Positions 7,913 through 18,137 of a DNA stretch of 64,000 bases are shown here, one piece after another. Made by a program: the position numbers and the translations under genes. The DNA is from Bacillota bacterium (GTDB lineage Bacteria > Bacillota > JADQBR01), in contig JADQBR010000028.1 in assembly GCA_016278515.1 (NCBI GenBank), forward strand, positions 1 to 64,000. Direction: 5' to 3'. A model generated the notes under the pieces. That model searched no databases and was not told the origin of the DNA. It worked only from the letters and a program-made list of their open reading frames with translations. Numbering within the stretch: position 1 is the stretch's first letter; every line of letters starts with the position of its first letter.

Positions 7913-8926
7913 ATGAGCTCAATTAAGAAGTATTTTGCAGCATTACTCTTGATCTCTATAGGACTTTTCGCCGGGTGCTCATCCGGCCCATCCCCAAAAC
8001 AAATTACCCAGCAGTTCTTGGCCGCCCTGCAAAACGTTGATTACGAAACAGCCCAAAGCCTTTCCAAATATAAAATTGATTATCAAAACACCGATGAAGA
8101 GGACAAAGAAATGGCCCAACAAATACTTTCAAAGGTTTCCTTTGAGCTGAGCGAAGCAGTTATTGACGAGGATAAAGCCACGGTCAAGGCTAACGTTACT
8201 TCCCTTGATCTTGTTACCATCGTTGGACAATCAATGTCGGAAATGATATCTATGGCTTTTGCAGCGGCCTTTTCCGATGATGGCTCCCAAAAAGATATGG
8301 ATAGCTTTTTCGAACAGTATTTAAATAATAAGATTAGTGATCCGAAAGCGCCGATGACAACCACAGAGGTAGATATTAAACTGGTACAAACAGAAAATGG
8401 ATGGAAAATAGCTGAGAACAATGAAGATTTGTTCAACGCTGTAACTGGTAATTTAGCTAAAGCGTTCTCTCAGCTCGAGAGCGGATTTGAAGACTCAGCA
8501 CAAACAGAAAAACCTGACCAGAAGATGGTCGAGGCGTCTATCGGGGATAAAATTGAGTTAGAGTCTCTAAGTTTGATAATTAACAGTGTCTCTGTTTCTG
8601 ATGGTACAAATGAATGGGACAGACCCAAGGATGGCCATCTTTATGTAATACCTGATATCACCATTGAAAACGTAAGTAACGAAACCATTAATATATCTTC
8701 CATGATGCAATTTACGTTAATGGATGGAGATGGCTATGAGCTGGATCAATCAATAATGTCTGATACCAAGGGTTCATTAGATGGACAAATTGCGCCAGGA
8801 CGAAAAATTCGCGGTGAGATTGCTTGGGAAGTACCTATTAATACTACCGGGTTGGAATTAATATTCATTGATGATGTTTTCAATGGCACCCAAGTAATAG
8901 TTAAACTTGGAGATTTGAAAAGATAA
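7913..8926 (+). CDS. Lipoprotein with DUF5105-like and DUF4352-like domains
   Basis: The product is 337 residues with a clear lipoprotein signal: basic start (SSIKK), hydrophobic core and a lipobox (LFAGC, Cys at about 22). Residues about 30-180 look like a DUF4878/DUF5105-type fold (FLAALQNVDYETAQSL, NGWKIAE), seen in secreted Firmicute lipoproteins. Residues about 210-337 look like an immunoglobulin-like DUF4352 domain (GDKIELESLSLIINSV, GHLYVIPDITIENVS). AAGGAGTGAGGAT precedes the ATG. The protein would be anchored on the outer face of the membrane; its function is unknown. It is the largest intact gene in the island and may be cargo. Confidence 0.7.
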   Translation: MSSIKKYFAALLLISIGLFAGCSSGPSPKQITQQFLAALQNVDYETAQSLSKYKIDYQNTDEEDKEMAQQILSKVSFELSEAVIDEDKATVKANVTSLDLVTIVGQSMSEMISMAFAAAFSDDGSQKDMDSFFEQYLNNKISDPKAPMTTTEVDIKLVQTENGWKIAENNEDLFNAVTGNLAKAFSQLESGFEDSAQTEKPDQKMVEASIGDKIELESLSLIINSVSVSDGTNEWDRPKDGHLYVIPDITIENVSNETINISSMMQFTLMDGDGYELDQSIMSDTKGSLDGQIAPGRKIRGEIAWEVPINTTGLELIFIDDVFNGTQVIVKLGDLKR

Positions 8927-9046
8927 AATTTTTTATTATAACTATCCCTGTTTCCTACCTAATATGTAGCAGCATACATTTTAAACCGGTGTGCCTGGCA
9001 AGGGCAATCGTTTATTGGAGTAGCATTAATTAAAGGGGAAGTTTTT

Positions 9047-9285
9047 TTGAGTTATGGTGATGCTAAACTAGTCGGTGAATGGACTTTAGAAAAGCTGGCT
9101 TTCCTAGAAACATATTTACCCAGTTACACAAATGCAACCAAAAAAGCTGGAAAAAATATTATATTGATGGTTTTGCTGGTTATGGTAAATGGATTACGAA
9201 AAACACAAATGAACAAATACGCGGTTCAGTCAAAATCGCTTTAGAGGTAGAACCAACATTTACAGGTTATTATTTCATTGAAATG
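9047..9285 (+). pseudogene. Three-Cys-motif partner (TcmP-like) protein, N-terminal remnant
   Basis: A TTG start at 9047 opens a frame reading WTLEKLAFLETYLPSYTNA. The neighbouring frame continues with KYYIDGFAGYGK and then IALEVEPTFTGYYFIE. Together they match the beginning of TcmP family proteins, which act with radical-SAM-like phage protein Gp37/Gp68 partners and have a methyltransferase-like fold. A frameshift near 9150-9165 and truncation at about 9285 leave about 80 of the usual 250-400 residues. The truncation lies beside the right end of the island. No partner gene is present. Confidence 0.55.
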
Positions 9286-9320
9286 CTAATGCATTACTAC
9301 TGCATTACTTTGGCAATATT

Positions 9321-9350
9321 AAAGGGTTTGCGAAAATTCGCAAACCCTTT
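9321..9350 (-). terminator. Hairpin downstream of tRNA-Pro
   Basis: AAAGGGTTTGCGAA and its exact complement form a 14-bp stem with a 2-nt centre. It lies 8 nt past the tRNA 3' end on the minus strand. It is the likely tRNA terminator and part of the duplicated attachment region (compare 58-87). Confidence 0.7.
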
Positions 9351-9358
9351 ATTATCAA

Positions 9359-9435
9359 TGGTCGGAGCGACCGGATTTGAACCGACGACCTCTACCACCC
9401 CAAGGTAGCGCTCTACCAAGCTGAGCCACGCCCCG
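9359..9435 (-). tRNA. tRNA-Pro (anticodon GGG)
   Basis: The minus-strand sequence folds as a complete cloverleaf. The acceptor stem is CGGGGCG/CGCTCCG with one G-U pair, the anticodon stem CTACC/GGTAG holds the 7-nt loop TTGGGGT (anticodon GGG), the T loop is TTCAAAT, and the CCA end is encoded. It reads CCN proline codons of the CCC/CCU type. Its 3' half was probably supplied by the integrated element, since the other copy at 96-140 is the displaced one. Confidence 0.95.
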
Positions 9436-9500
9436 ACAACCTTTGTTTTTAGTGACAAAGTATATTCTACCCTATTAAACAGCTATTTGTCAAGCGTGGA

Positions 9501-9590
9501 TTAGTTGGTAAGTTGGTCAGTTGGTCAGTTGGTTAGTTGGTTAAGGTCTTAAACCTTTCCAACTTTTCCAACCTTCCGCTTTCCAACTTT
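9501..9590. repeat. Octamer repeat island R1
   Basis: Five tandem 8-nt units of the AGTTGGTC/AGTTGGTT/AGTTGGTA type are followed by a centre GGTCTTAAACC and then inverted units (TTCCAACT, TTCCAACC, TTCCAACT). It lies between lysC and tRNA-Pro. Together the halves could form a long imperfect hairpin. Confidence 0.8.
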
Positions 9591-9592
9591 CT

Positions 9593-10828
9593 TTAGCAGG
9601 CTGCTGAAGCTTCTTCTGCCCCATCCAGGTCGAACTTGTTGTGGATAGAGGTGACGGCGTTATGGGCTTCATCCTGTTTAATAATACAGGATACTTTTAT
9701 TTCTGAAGTGCTTATCATTTGGATGTTAATTGCTGCGTCCGCTAATGCCTCAAACATGGCTGCCGCGACCCCCGGGTTACTGACCATACCTGCACCAACG
9801 ATAGATACCTTAGCCACGTTACTGTCATAAGTAAAGCCTTTTGCCCCTATCTCTTCCTTAATTTTTTCCATAGCCTGAAGTGCTTTCGCCAGATCGTCCT
9901 GGGCAATGGTGAAACTTATATCATTTACGTCTTTTCTATTAGCACTTTGAATAATCATGTCTACGTTAACATTCTGAGCTGCTAGGGTGCAAAATAATTT
10001 CTGTGCGATACCCGGTTGGTCCGGTACATCAAATAAAGCCATCTTTACTACATTTAAATCGTGGGCAACTCCGCTTACCAACATTTCTTTCTCCATCGAG
10101 CCAACCTCCTGTACAATAGTTCCCGGATTTTTATTGAAACTTGAGCGAACATGCAGTTTTACCTGATGCTGCTTTGCAAATTCTACCGCTCTGGGCTGCA
10201 ATACAACTGCACCTAAACTTGCCAGCTCCAACATTTCGTCATAGGAGATACTATTTAATTTTTGCGCCCGGGGCACTAGCCTGGGATCACAAGTGTAAAC
10301 TCCTTCTACGTCCGTAAATATTTCACAGACATCAGCATTAACCGCAGCAGCTAATGCCACCGCCGTAGTATCCGAACCACCCCGTCCGAGAGTGGCAATA
10401 TCTCCTTTGGGGTTGCGTCCTTGGAAACCGGCTACCACTAGAATTTTATCCTGGCTTAATTCCCGCTCCAACCTTTCCGTATCCACTCCCATAATTTTTG
10501 CTTTTGAGTAAACTTCATTGGTTGATATGCCTGCTTGGGGTCCGGTTAAGGAAACTACTTTTTCCCCCATACTATCGATCGCCATAGCGAGCAAGGCTAC
10601 GGATACTTGTTCTCCAGTTGAAAGCAGCATATCCATTTCCCGATCAGAGGGGTTGACATTTAATTGATTTGCCATGGCTATGAGATCGTCAGTGGTATCC
10701 CCCATGGCAGAAACTACTACAATGACGTTATCTCCTGCGCGTTTAGCCTCGACTACCCGTTTGGCAACTCTAATAATTCTTTCCGGATTTGCCACAGAAC
10801 TTCCGCCAAATTTTTGTACTACCAGCAT
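9593..10828 (-). CDS. lysC: Aspartate kinase
   Basis: Phosphorylates aspartate to aspartyl-phosphate, the first step to threonine, methionine, lysine and diaminopimelate, in the cytosol. The 411-residue protein has the amino-acid-kinase domain (KFGGSS near residue 5, GRGGSDTTA at about 150) and two C-terminal ACT domains (about 265-410, FDVPDQPGIA and VSIVGAGM). This is the layout of feedback-regulated monofunctional kinases. I start at the ATG at 10828, 8 nt after GGGGGAG; the GTG at 10837 lies too close to that site. Its start overlaps the end of thrB by 10 nt, making it the last gene of the hom-thrC-thrB-lysC run. Which end product inhibits it cannot be read from sequence. Confidence 0.95.
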   Translation of the reverse strand: MLVVQKFGGSSVANPERIIRVAKRVVEAKRAGDNVIVVVSAMGDTTDDLIAMANQLNVNPSDREMDMLLSTGEQVSVALLAMAIDSMGEKVVSLTGPQAGISTNEVYSKAKIMGVDTERLERELSQDKILVVAGFQGRNPKGDIATLGRGGSDTTAVALAAAVNADVCEIFTDVEGVYTCDPRLVPRAQKLNSISYDEMLELASLGAVVLQPRAVEFAKQHQVKLHVRSSFNKNPGTIVQEVGSMEKEMLVSGVAHDLNVVKMALFDVPDQPGIAQKLFCTLAAQNVNVDMIIQSANRKDVNDISFTIAQDDLAKALQAMEKIKEEIGAKGFTYDSNVAKVSIVGAGMVSNPGVAAAMFEALADAAINIQMISTSEIKVSCIIKQDEAHNAVTSIHNKFDLDGAEEASAAC

Positions 10829-11745
10829 GATGTCCACTCCCCCTTATGTTGAATCTCTACCCCTTTTGGACAAGCAGTTAAGTATTTTATATTACAAACC
10901 ACTCCCGCTTGGGAGAATGCTTGTTTCATACTATCTCCTATACCCTTTATCTTGTTCTTGTTATTTACAAAAGCAATTACCGTGGGCCCAGCACCGCTCA
11001 AGGCCACAGCCAATGCTCCCTGTTCTTTAGCAGCGGCAAACACATCATGCATTCCCGGCACTAAATCTAAGCGATATGGTTGATGCAGCTTATCATCCAT
11101 CATCTGCCCCAGCAAGTCGTAGTCCTTTTCAACTAGGGCCCATACCAGCAAGCTAGCCCTGCTGACATTAAATACTGCATCGTTAATGGGAACCTGTTTA
11201 GGTAAAATATTCCGAGCAACCTTGGTAGAAAGGCTGAACTGCGGTATCGCCAATACTATATCCATATCCTCGAGCGGATCAATTCGCCTATAGATCTGCT
11301 GATCATCTAATTTGGCTGATACCACGATACCACCTAGCATTGCAGGGGCAACGTTGTCGGGATGCCCTTCGAAATTCGCCGCCATTTGCAGTAATTCATC
11401 TCTAGATAATTTATTTCCAACCAACTGGTTTGCAGCGACCAAACCGCCAACGATGGCCGAAGCGCTGCTTCCCATTCCCCGGGAGGTAGGAATATTAATG
11501 GTTTGATGGATTGATAGTCCTTTTGGAAAATAATTCACTAACTTAAAAACCTGCCGCGCTGCCTGGTAGACGACATTTCGCTGGTCTAAAGGGATGTCTG
11601 CGCCATCTTGTCCTAGCACCTCAATTTTCAGGCCATGCCGACTTTCCTTCATTTCCATATAATTATACAGTCTTAATGCCATTCCAATAGTGTCAAATCC
11701 TGGTCCCATATTCGCTGTAGTTGCCGGCACCCTAACTTTTACCAT
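10819..11745 (-). CDS. thrB: Homoserine kinase
   Basis: Converts homoserine and ATP to O-phosphohomoserine, the substrate of threonine synthase. It is a GHMP-family kinase: VPATTANMGPGFD at the start, the glycine/serine-rich ATP loop PTSRGMGSSASAIVGG at about residue 95, and ALSGAGPTVIAF near the end. The ATG at 11745, preceded by AGGTGA, is chosen because an upstream in-frame extension to 11859 reads through pyrimidine-rich spacer and lacks homology. That gives 308 residues, normal for the family. The gap of about 80 nt to thrC (11746-11824) contains only this low-complexity spacer. Confidence 0.93.
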   Translation of the reverse strand: MVKVRVPATTANMGPGFDTIGMALRLYNYMEMKESRHGLKIEVLGQDGADIPLDQRNVVYQAARQVFKLVNYFPKGLSIHQTINIPTSRGMGSSASAIVGGLVAANQLVGNKLSRDELLQMAANFEGHPDNVAPAMLGGIVVSAKLDDQQIYRRIDPLEDMDIVLAIPQFSLSTKVARNILPKQVPINDAVFNVSRASLLVWALVEKDYDLLGQMMDDKLHQPYRLDLVPGMHDVFAAAKEQGALAVALSGAGPTVIAFVNNKNKIKGIGDSMKQAFSQAGVVCNIKYLTACPKGVEIQHKGEWTSCW

Positions 11746-11824
11746 ACCCGTCACCTGTCTTCTTTCATCGTCTCCTGCTCTTAATCTTTTGCCCTTGACC
11801 TTCTCCTGCTTCTTGCTTCCTGAA

Positions 11825-12874
11825 TCAGCTATTAACAATCTCCAGCACCGCTGCTTCATCGGCAGGAACGGAATATGGCTTAGATACCTGCTTAATGGCC
11901 GTATCAGGATCCTTTAAGCCGTTTCCAGTCAACACACAGACTATCGTATCTTCCTTATTGAATAAACCTTGTTTGGCCTCTTTAATGACACCGGCAACAG
12001 ATGCTGCTGAAGCAGGTTCTGCAAAGACGCCTTCTTTTTGCGCTAACAATCGCTGGGCTGCCAGTATCTCTTCATCAGTAACCATCTTGATAAAGCCGCG
12101 GGAGTCTTTGGCTGCTTCAACAGCGCTCTTCCAACTGGCGGGATTACCTATTCGAATAGCAGTAGCTACTGTCTCAGGGTGCTCCACCACTCTGTCATGA
12201 ACGATCGGTGCAGCGCCTGCTGCTTGGAAACCAATCATTTTAGGCAGGTTCTTTGAACGACCTGCTTCTTGATAACGACGGAAACCCCGCCAATAGGCAG
12301 TAATATTACCGGCATTACCTACGGGAATAGCCAAGTACTGAGGTGCATCACCTAAAACATCACAAACTTCGTAAGCGCCAGTGGTCTGGCCCTCAATGCG
12401 ATAAGGATTAAGGGAATTTACCAAGGTTATGGCATTCTTTTCAGTAATGCTGCGGACAATGTTTAACGCATCATCAAAGTTTCCTTGAATGGCAATCACT
12501 TTGGCACCATAGATTAAGGCTTGGGCCAGCTTACCTAAAGCAATATTTCCTTCAGGTATTACGACGCTGCAGGTTAAGCCGCAGCGTGCGGCATAAGCGG
12601 CAGCAGCAGCAGAGGTATTTCCGGTAGAGGCGCACATAATAGATGTGGACCCCTCTTCCACTGCCTTAGCAACTGCCATAACCATTCCCCGATCCTTAAA
12701 AGAACCGGTAGGGTTCAACCCCTCATATTTGACGTAAATATTGACGCCTAATTCTTCAGACAAGTTATTTGCCCTGATTAAGGGGGTATTTCCTTCTTTT
12801 AAAGAAATCATCGGTGTCTTTTCTGAGACCGGCAGATATTCTTTATAAGTTTCTAATAGTCCAGCCCAAGCCAT
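11825..12874 (-). CDS. thrC: Threonine synthase
   Basis: PLP enzyme turning O-phosphohomoserine into threonine. It has 349 residues, the short class typical of Firmicutes. The PLP lysine is in [10 protein letters not shown] (about residue 60), the phosphate loop is [12 protein letters not shown] (about 185), and [12 protein letters not shown] lies near the end. The ATG at 12874 shares its first base with the last base of the hom stop (TAATG), a sign of translational coupling. Confidence 0.95.
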   Translation of the reverse strand: MAWAGLLETYKEYLPVSEKTPMISLKEGNTPLIRANNLSEELGVNIYVKYEGLNPTGSFKDRGMVMAVAKAVEEGSTSIMCASTGNTSAAAAAYAARCGLTCSVVIPEGNIALGKLAQALIYGAKVIAIQGNFDDALNIVRSITEKNAITLVNSLNPYRIEGQTTGAYEVCDVLGDAPQYLAIPVGNAGNITAYWRGFRRYQEAGRSKNLPKMIGFQAAGAAPIVHDRVVEHPETVATAIRIGNPASWKSAVEAAKDSRGFIKMVTDEEILAAQRLLAQKEGVFAEPASAASVAGVIKEAKQGLFNKEDTIVCVLTGNGLKDPDTAIKQVSKPYSVPADEAAVLEIVNS

Positions 12875-14169
12875 TATTCATCCTCTCCTTCAACCCTTAT
12901 TACGTTTGCTATGTCCTTGGTTATTGACATACCCTTAATGATGGACAAAGCATCCTGTAAATTTTGTTCCTTTACTTTATGAGTAATCAAAACCACCTCT
13001 GCCAAGGCCTCAACATTCCTCTTTTGAATTACCGTTGCAATACTGACCTTTTGGTTACCAAGGACGCTTGCAATACTAGCTAAAACGCCCGGCTCATCTT
13101 TTACTATTAAGCGCAGGTAATACTTAGAGGTAATGTCGCCGATGGGCTTAATCTCTTTCTCTTCATAACAAGTACAGCCTATACGGCCGGTGACGTTACT
13201 TTGAATATTTCTTGCCACTTCAATGACATCGGCCACCACTGCACTGGCAGTTGGTAGTTCCCCGGCACCGGGACCGTAAAACATGGTTTCACCTACGGCG
13301 TCGCCGGTAACAAAAATAGCATTAAATGCATCATTAACCGCTGCCAGAGGATGGGCATTAGGTATAAATACGGGATGTACCCTCACTTCTACCTGACCTT
13401 CCTGGTCTTTGGCAATACCCAGCAGTTTGACTGTATAACCCAACTCATTGGCGTATTTAATATCCATAGCACCAACTTTGGTAATTCCCTCTACATAAAC
13501 GTCCTGATAGGTTACCCTTGTATTAAAAGCCACTGAAGCTAAAATCGCTGTTTTTCTCGCAGCATCCAATCCTTCAATGTCTGAAGTAGGATCTGCTTCT
13601 GCATACCCTAACTGTTGCGCTTCGGAAAGCACATCATTAAAATCTCGACCTTCCTTGGTCATTTTGGTAAGAATAAAGTTGGTAGTACCGTTTATAATAC
13701 CCATGACACCGCTGACCTTGTTTGCAGCCAAACACTGCTTTAAGGGACGGATAATGGGAATCCCTCCCGCCACGCTGGCTTCAAAGAACAAGTCAGTATG
13801 GTGTTCTTTTTCAGCATCAAATAATTCTTTTCCATGCTCCGCAATTAAGTCTTTATTAGCGGTCACTACATGTTTTCCTCCACGCAGCGCCTTTAAAATA
13901 TAGGTCTGGGCCGGTTCAATTCCACCCATTACCTCTACCACAATATCAATGTCCGGGTTATCCAATACTTCCTCTACTTTATTGGTCATCACTCCCGGCG
14001 CTATTTTAATATTTCGCTCTTTATTTATGTTATTAACAACAATTTTCTCAACACTTATAGACGCACCTACTCGGGAAGTAATGGAATCCGCATTTTGAGT
14101 TAATACCTTATAAACGCCGGTTCCAACTGTTCCGAGACCCAACATTCCAACTCGTATGGTTTTCCCCAT
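12874..14169 (-). CDS. hom: Homoserine dehydrogenase
   Basis: Reduces aspartate semialdehyde to homoserine with NAD(P)H. The 431-residue protein has an N-terminal Rossmann fold ([10 protein letters not shown]), the catalytic domain with NGTTNFIL and [11 protein letters not shown] at about residues 165-205, and a C-terminal ACT domain (about 350-425, [16 protein letters not shown]) for feedback control. It follows the ACT-domain gene and precedes thrC, overlapping it by one base. The length and domains are standard. Confidence 0.95.
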   Translation of the reverse strand: MGKTIRVGMLGLGTVGTGVYKVLTQNADSITSRVGASISVEKIVVNNINKERNIKIAPGVMTNKVEEVLDNPDIDIVVEVMGGIEPAQTYILKALRGGKHVVTANKDLIAEHGKELFDAEKEHHTDLFFEASVAGGIPIIRPLKQCLAANKVSGVMGIINGTTNFILTKMTKEGRDFNDVLSEAQQLGYAEADPTSDIEGLDAARKTAILASVAFNTRVTYQDVYVEGITKVGAMDIKYANELGYTVKLLGIAKDQEGQVEVRVHPVFIPNAHPLAAVNDAFNAIFVTGDAVGETMFYGPGAGELPTASAVVADVIEVARNIQSNVTGRIGCTCYEEKEIKPIGDITSKYYLRLIVKDEPGVLASIASVLGNQKVSIATVIQKRNVEALAEVVLITHKVKEQNLQDALSIIKGMSITKDIANVIRVEGEDE

Positions 14170-14212
14170 CTTTTACAGCACCTCTCTTATTCTAAATTTC
14201 AGTTACCAGTCA

Positions 14213-14659
14213 TTATGTCTGACCGACCAGATCAACTTTTTTAACCCCGGTAATTTCTGCCACTGTCTCAATCATTTCATCAATATGCATATGCATTTCG
14301 CCAATGTCAATAGAAATGGATACGTTGGCTACTCCTTGCAAGGGAATATTTTGGTTAATTGTCAGCACATTGCCCTGAGCATTGGCGATGGTATTTAAGA
14401 GTTTAGACAACACCCCAGCTTTATGTTCCAACAGCATACTAATAGTTATAATCTGTTCTTTACTGGCATTGTGAAAAGAAAAAATACCTTCTCTATATTT
14501 GTAGAAAGCACTGCGGCTTAAGCTGACTTTGCTTACCGCCTCGTAAATAGTATTGGCTTCACCCCTGGCCAGAAGTTCCTTGGCCTGGGCCGTTTTGACA
14601 ATAGCTTCAGGTAAAATTGCAGCATCTACAATATAAAGCTTTTTACCGTACGGACACAT
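14213..14659 (-). CDS. ACT domain protein, PheB/UPF0735 type
   Basis: The product is 148 residues. The first half is helical (EAIVKTAQAKELLARGEANTIYEAVSKV followed by SRSAFYKYREGIF), and the C-terminal ACT domain begins ITISMLLEHKAGVLSKLLNTIA. These small ACT proteins sit next to hom in many Firmicutes and are thought to bind amino acids as regulators; the B. subtilis relative was named pheB. It is the first gene of the threonine run and lies behind an extended -10 promoter. No enzymatic residues are visible; a regulatory role is inference. Confidence 0.85.
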   Translation of the reverse strand: MCPYGKKLYIVDAAILPEAIVKTAQAKELLARGEANTIYEAVSKVSLSRSAFYKYREGIFSFHNASKEQIITISMLLEHKAGVLSKLLNTIANAQGNVLTINQNIPLQGVANVSISIDIGEMHMHIDEMIETVAEITGVKKVDLVGQT

Positions 14660-14716
14660 TATAACCCACCTGCCTTTTGTCCTTCTACAAAATACATCAA
14701 TCCGTGTACGATAGAC

Positions 14717-14740
14717 ATTATAGCATAAGAAGTGCCGTCA
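14717..14740 (-). promoter_or_regulatory. Extended -10 promoter for the ACT-hom-thrC-thrB-lysC run
   Basis: On the minus strand TGC-TATAAT (14725-14717) is an extended -10. A weak -35 candidate (TTTCCT) lies 17 bases upstream. It is about 58 nt before the ACT gene start. I saw no lysine riboswitch or T-box in this leader. Confidence 0.45.
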
Positions 14741-14788
14741 GGAAAGATGTTATTTTAAATTTTGCATTTAACTGCTTTAATATATAAT

Positions 14789-14827
14789 AACGGAGGTTGA
14801 AGAAAACTAATCCTTCGAACCTCCGTT
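14789..14827 (-). terminator. Terminator hairpin after metY
   Basis: AACGGAGGTT and its complement flank a 19-nt interior that adds a GAAG/CTTC pair. On the minus strand the stem is followed by a T/A-rich tract, and it begins 5 nt after the metY stop. Confidence 0.65.
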
Positions 14828-14831
14828 ACCG

Positions 14832-16118
<1,287 letters not shown>

Positions 16119-16182
16119 CTATTAATAGTCTGTTTTTAAGTAAGATAGAGCTTCGGCTTACGGCTTATCAAAAATTATTATT

Positions 16183-16330
16183 AAAAAACCTCTTCTGGGT
16201 AAGAAGAGGCTATTTCCATATACCTCCTTATCTTACAGGTTAATCCTGCAGGAATTAGCACCTTTCCCGTTTTCCGAGAAGGTTGCTGAGCTTCATAGGG
16301 CCAGTCCCTCCACCACTCTTGATAAGATTT
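16183..16330 (-). promoter_or_regulatory. SAM-I (S-box) riboswitch controlling metY
   Basis: On the minus strand a P1 stem CTTATC/GATAAG (16326-16321 with 16232-16227) encloses the S-box signatures AGAGTGGTGGAGGGACTGG, CTATGAAGCTCAGCAACC and AGGTGCTAATTCC. It is followed by a terminator stem CCTCTTCT/AGAAGAGG (16189-16209) and TTTTTT. SAM binding should stabilise P1 and permit the terminator, shutting off metY. Confidence 0.95.
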
Positions 16331-16358
16331 AAAACACTTTATAATTTGTGTTATTACT

Positions 16359-16387
16359 AATATACATGTCTTATTATTAAAAGTCAA
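16359..16387 (-). promoter_or_regulatory. Sigma-A promoter of the SAM riboswitch-metY unit
   Basis: On the minus strand TTGACT (16387-16382) and TATATT (16364-16359) are 17 bases apart, placing the start of transcription about 25 nt before the aptamer. Confidence 0.75.
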
Positions 16388-16439
16388 TATAAAATATCGG
16401 AATACAAGGAATTAAATCCGCCAGCCTTACACTTAATGC

Positions 16440-16907
16440 TTACTCGTTAGAGATACCAGGCAATAGATTACTCATCTCAAGCGCAGTTACTCCAGCATCC
16501 CAGCCCTTATTGCCAGCTTTAGTGCCGGCCCGTTCAATAGCCTGCTCAATAGTATCAGAAGTTATAACGCCGAATATTACCGGTTTATTGGTGTCCAAGC
16601 CGACTTTGGCAATTCCTTTAGACACTTCACTGGCAACAAAATCAAAGTGGGGCGTAGCTCCCCGAATTACTGTTCCGAGGCAAATAACTGCATCATAATT
16701 CTTCGCTGCCATCGCTTTGGCAACAAGCGGAATTTCAAAAGCACCTGGAACCCAAGCTACTTCAACATCGTCTTCTTCAACGCCATGGCGCTTTAATGCA
16801 TCTAATGCTCCGTCTAGCAGCTTACCAGTAATAAATTCGTTAAACCTGCCAACTACAATTCCAAACCTTTTCCCTTTACCTAACAGTTTACCTTCAAAGA
16901 CCTTCAT
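16440..16907 (-). CDS. ribH: 6,7-dimethyl-8-ribityllumazine synthase
   Basis: Condenses 5-amino-6-ribitylaminouracil with 3,4-dihydroxy-2-butanone 4-phosphate, the penultimate riboflavin step; usually a 60-mer capsid. It has 155 residues: [28 protein letters not shown], and the [15 protein letters not shown] segment with the catalytic His. It is the last gene of the ribD-ribE-ribBA-ribH cluster and sits 17 nt after ribBA. Confidence 0.96.
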   Translation of the reverse strand: MKVFEGKLLGKGKRFGIVVGRFNEFITGKLLDGALDALKRHGVEEDDVEVAWVPGAFEIPLVAKAMAAKNYDAVICLGTVIRGATPHFDFVASEVSKGIAKVGLDTNKPVIFGVITSDTIEQAIERAGTKAGNKGWDAGVTALEMSNLLPGISNE

Positions 16908-16924
16908 TTGTTATTTTCCCCCTC

Positions 16925-18121
16925 TTAACTGCTTAATAAATGCCCCAGCTTTGTTTTTTTAGTACTTAAATAAAATTTATTAGTGTCCACCGGACATATT
17001 TCAATGGGCACCCGTTCAACCACTTCTAAACCGTAACCTTCTAACCCTTTGATTTTTCTCGGATTGTTTGTCATTAATTTAATTTTCCTCAGTCCGATGT
17101 CTGCCAGTATCTGGGCCCCAATTCCATAATCCCGCAAGTCTGCGTCAAACCCAAGGGCTTCGTTGGCTTCTACAGTATCTTTGCCTTCATCCTGCAATTT
17201 ATAAGCCCTTATTTTATTAACCAAACCAATACCTCGGCCCTCCTGACGCATGTAAAGCAGCACTCCGCGCCCTTCTTCTTCGATTTTACGCATAGCGGTG
17301 GCCAACTGGTCGCCGCAATCACATCGTTTGGAACCAAAAACATCTCCAGTCAGACATTCGGAATGGACCCTGACCAGCACCGGTTCATCACCAGTCACAT
17401 CACCCTTTACCAATGCAAGATGCGCCTCCCTATCCAGCATACTTTCGTAGGCAGCTACCAAAAAATCGCCATAAGCAGTGGGAAGTTTAATAGTTTCTAC
17501 TTTTTTGACCAGTTTTTCTTTATGGCGCCGGTATTCTATTAAATCGGCTATGGTAATGATTTTCAAGTCGTGCTCTTGCACAAAGTCCATTAACTGAGGC
17601 ACCCTGGCCATGGTGCCGTCTTCATTCATGATCTCACAGATCACTCCAGCAGGATATAATTGAGCCAACTTTGCAAGATCTACAGCGGCTTCGGTATGTC
17701 CGGCTCGGCGCAACACTCCGCCTTTTTTGGCTCGCAGCGGGAAAATATGCCCCGGTCTGCGCAAATCTGCAGGCATTGTTTTCTTATCCAAAATTGCAGC
17801 CACAGTTTGAGCTCGTTCGTGAGCGGAAATACCGGTGGTGGTGTCAATATGATCTACGGATACGGTAAAGGCCGTTCCTTGATTGTCTGTATTCCGTTGA
17901 ACCATCGGTTCCATTTCAAGTTCATCAATCCTGCTGCCGGTTAACGGGACGCATACCAACCCTCGACCGTATTTGGCCATAAAGTTAATTGCTGCAGCGT
18001 CAGCTTTTTCAGCCGCAATTATTAAGTCTCCCTCATTTTCCCGATCTTCGTCATCAACAACTACTATCATTTTACCGGACCGGATATCTTCAATAGCTTC
18101 TTCTATAGTATTAAATTTCAT
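16925..18121 (-). CDS. ribBA: 3,4-dihydroxy-2-butanone 4-phosphate synthase / GTP cyclohydrolase II
   Basis: Bifunctional enzyme feeding both branches of riboflavin synthesis. The N-terminal domain (about 1-200) has the acidic metal site [12 protein letters not shown], the RPGHIFPL and HTEAAVDL segments of RibB. The C-terminal domain (about 205-398) is GTP cyclohydrolase II with the Zn-binding [24 protein letters not shown] and [11 protein letters not shown]. The length of 398 is standard. A 220-nt gap containing repeat island R2 separates it from ribE. Confidence 0.96.
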   Translation of the reverse strand: MKFNTIEEAIEDIRSGKMIVVVDDEDRENEGDLIIAAEKADAAAINFMAKYGRGLVCVPLTGSRIDELEMEPMVQRNTDNQGTAFTVSVDHIDTTTGISAHERAQTVAAILDKKTMPADLRRPGHIFPLRAKKGGVLRRAGHTEAAVDLAKLAQLYPAGVICEIMNEDGTMARVPQLMDFVQEHDLKIITIADLIEYRRHKEKLVKKVETIKLPTAYGDFLVAAYESMLDREAHLALVKGDVTGDEPVLVRVHSECLTGDVFGSKRCDCGDQLATAMRKIEEEGRGVLLYMRQEGRGIGLVNKIRAYKLQDEGKDTVEANEALGFDADLRDYGIGAQILADIGLRKIKLMTNNPRKIKGLEGYGLEVVERVPIEICPVDTNKFYLSTKKTKLGHLLSS

Positions 18122-18137
18122 CGTAAACCCTCCTCGT

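Larger units (their letters stand above)
96..9403. mobile_element. Degraded integrated element (prophage-like island) in tRNA-Pro
   Basis: The interval is bounded by direct copies of the tRNA-Pro 3' half (96-140 and 9359-9403). It differs visibly from the rest of the window: AT-rich, full of frameshifted and truncated genes, with phage-type content (terminase large subunit N-terminus, sigma-like HTH, amidase) and a transposase remnant. No tyrosine or serine integrase could be found, so it is probably immobile now. An 8-mer, TGCATTAC, occurs as a closely spaced pair near each end (268-287 and 9290-9308) and may mark old integrase arm sites. The boundaries rest on the sequence; the phage origin is inferred from gene content. 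Confidence 0.75.

Noticed and set aside
96-9403. Search for an integrase or excisionase gene in the island
   Set aside because: No reading frame on either strand shows the tyrosine (R-H-R-Y) or serine recombinase motifs; the damaged remnants do not add up to one.
9079-9408. 109-codon plus-strand frame running into the tRNA
   Set aside because: Its first part is the shifted frame of the TcmP remnant; the rest is antisense to tRNA-Pro.
11746-11859. N-terminal extension of homoserine kinase to 11859
   Set aside because: The extra 38 residues come from pyrimidine-rich spacer and lack homology; a good start with AGGTGA lies at 11745.
16181-16387. 68-codon minus-strand frame across the metY leader
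   Set aside because: It lies entirely within the SAM-I riboswitch and its terminator, whose structure explains the sequence.
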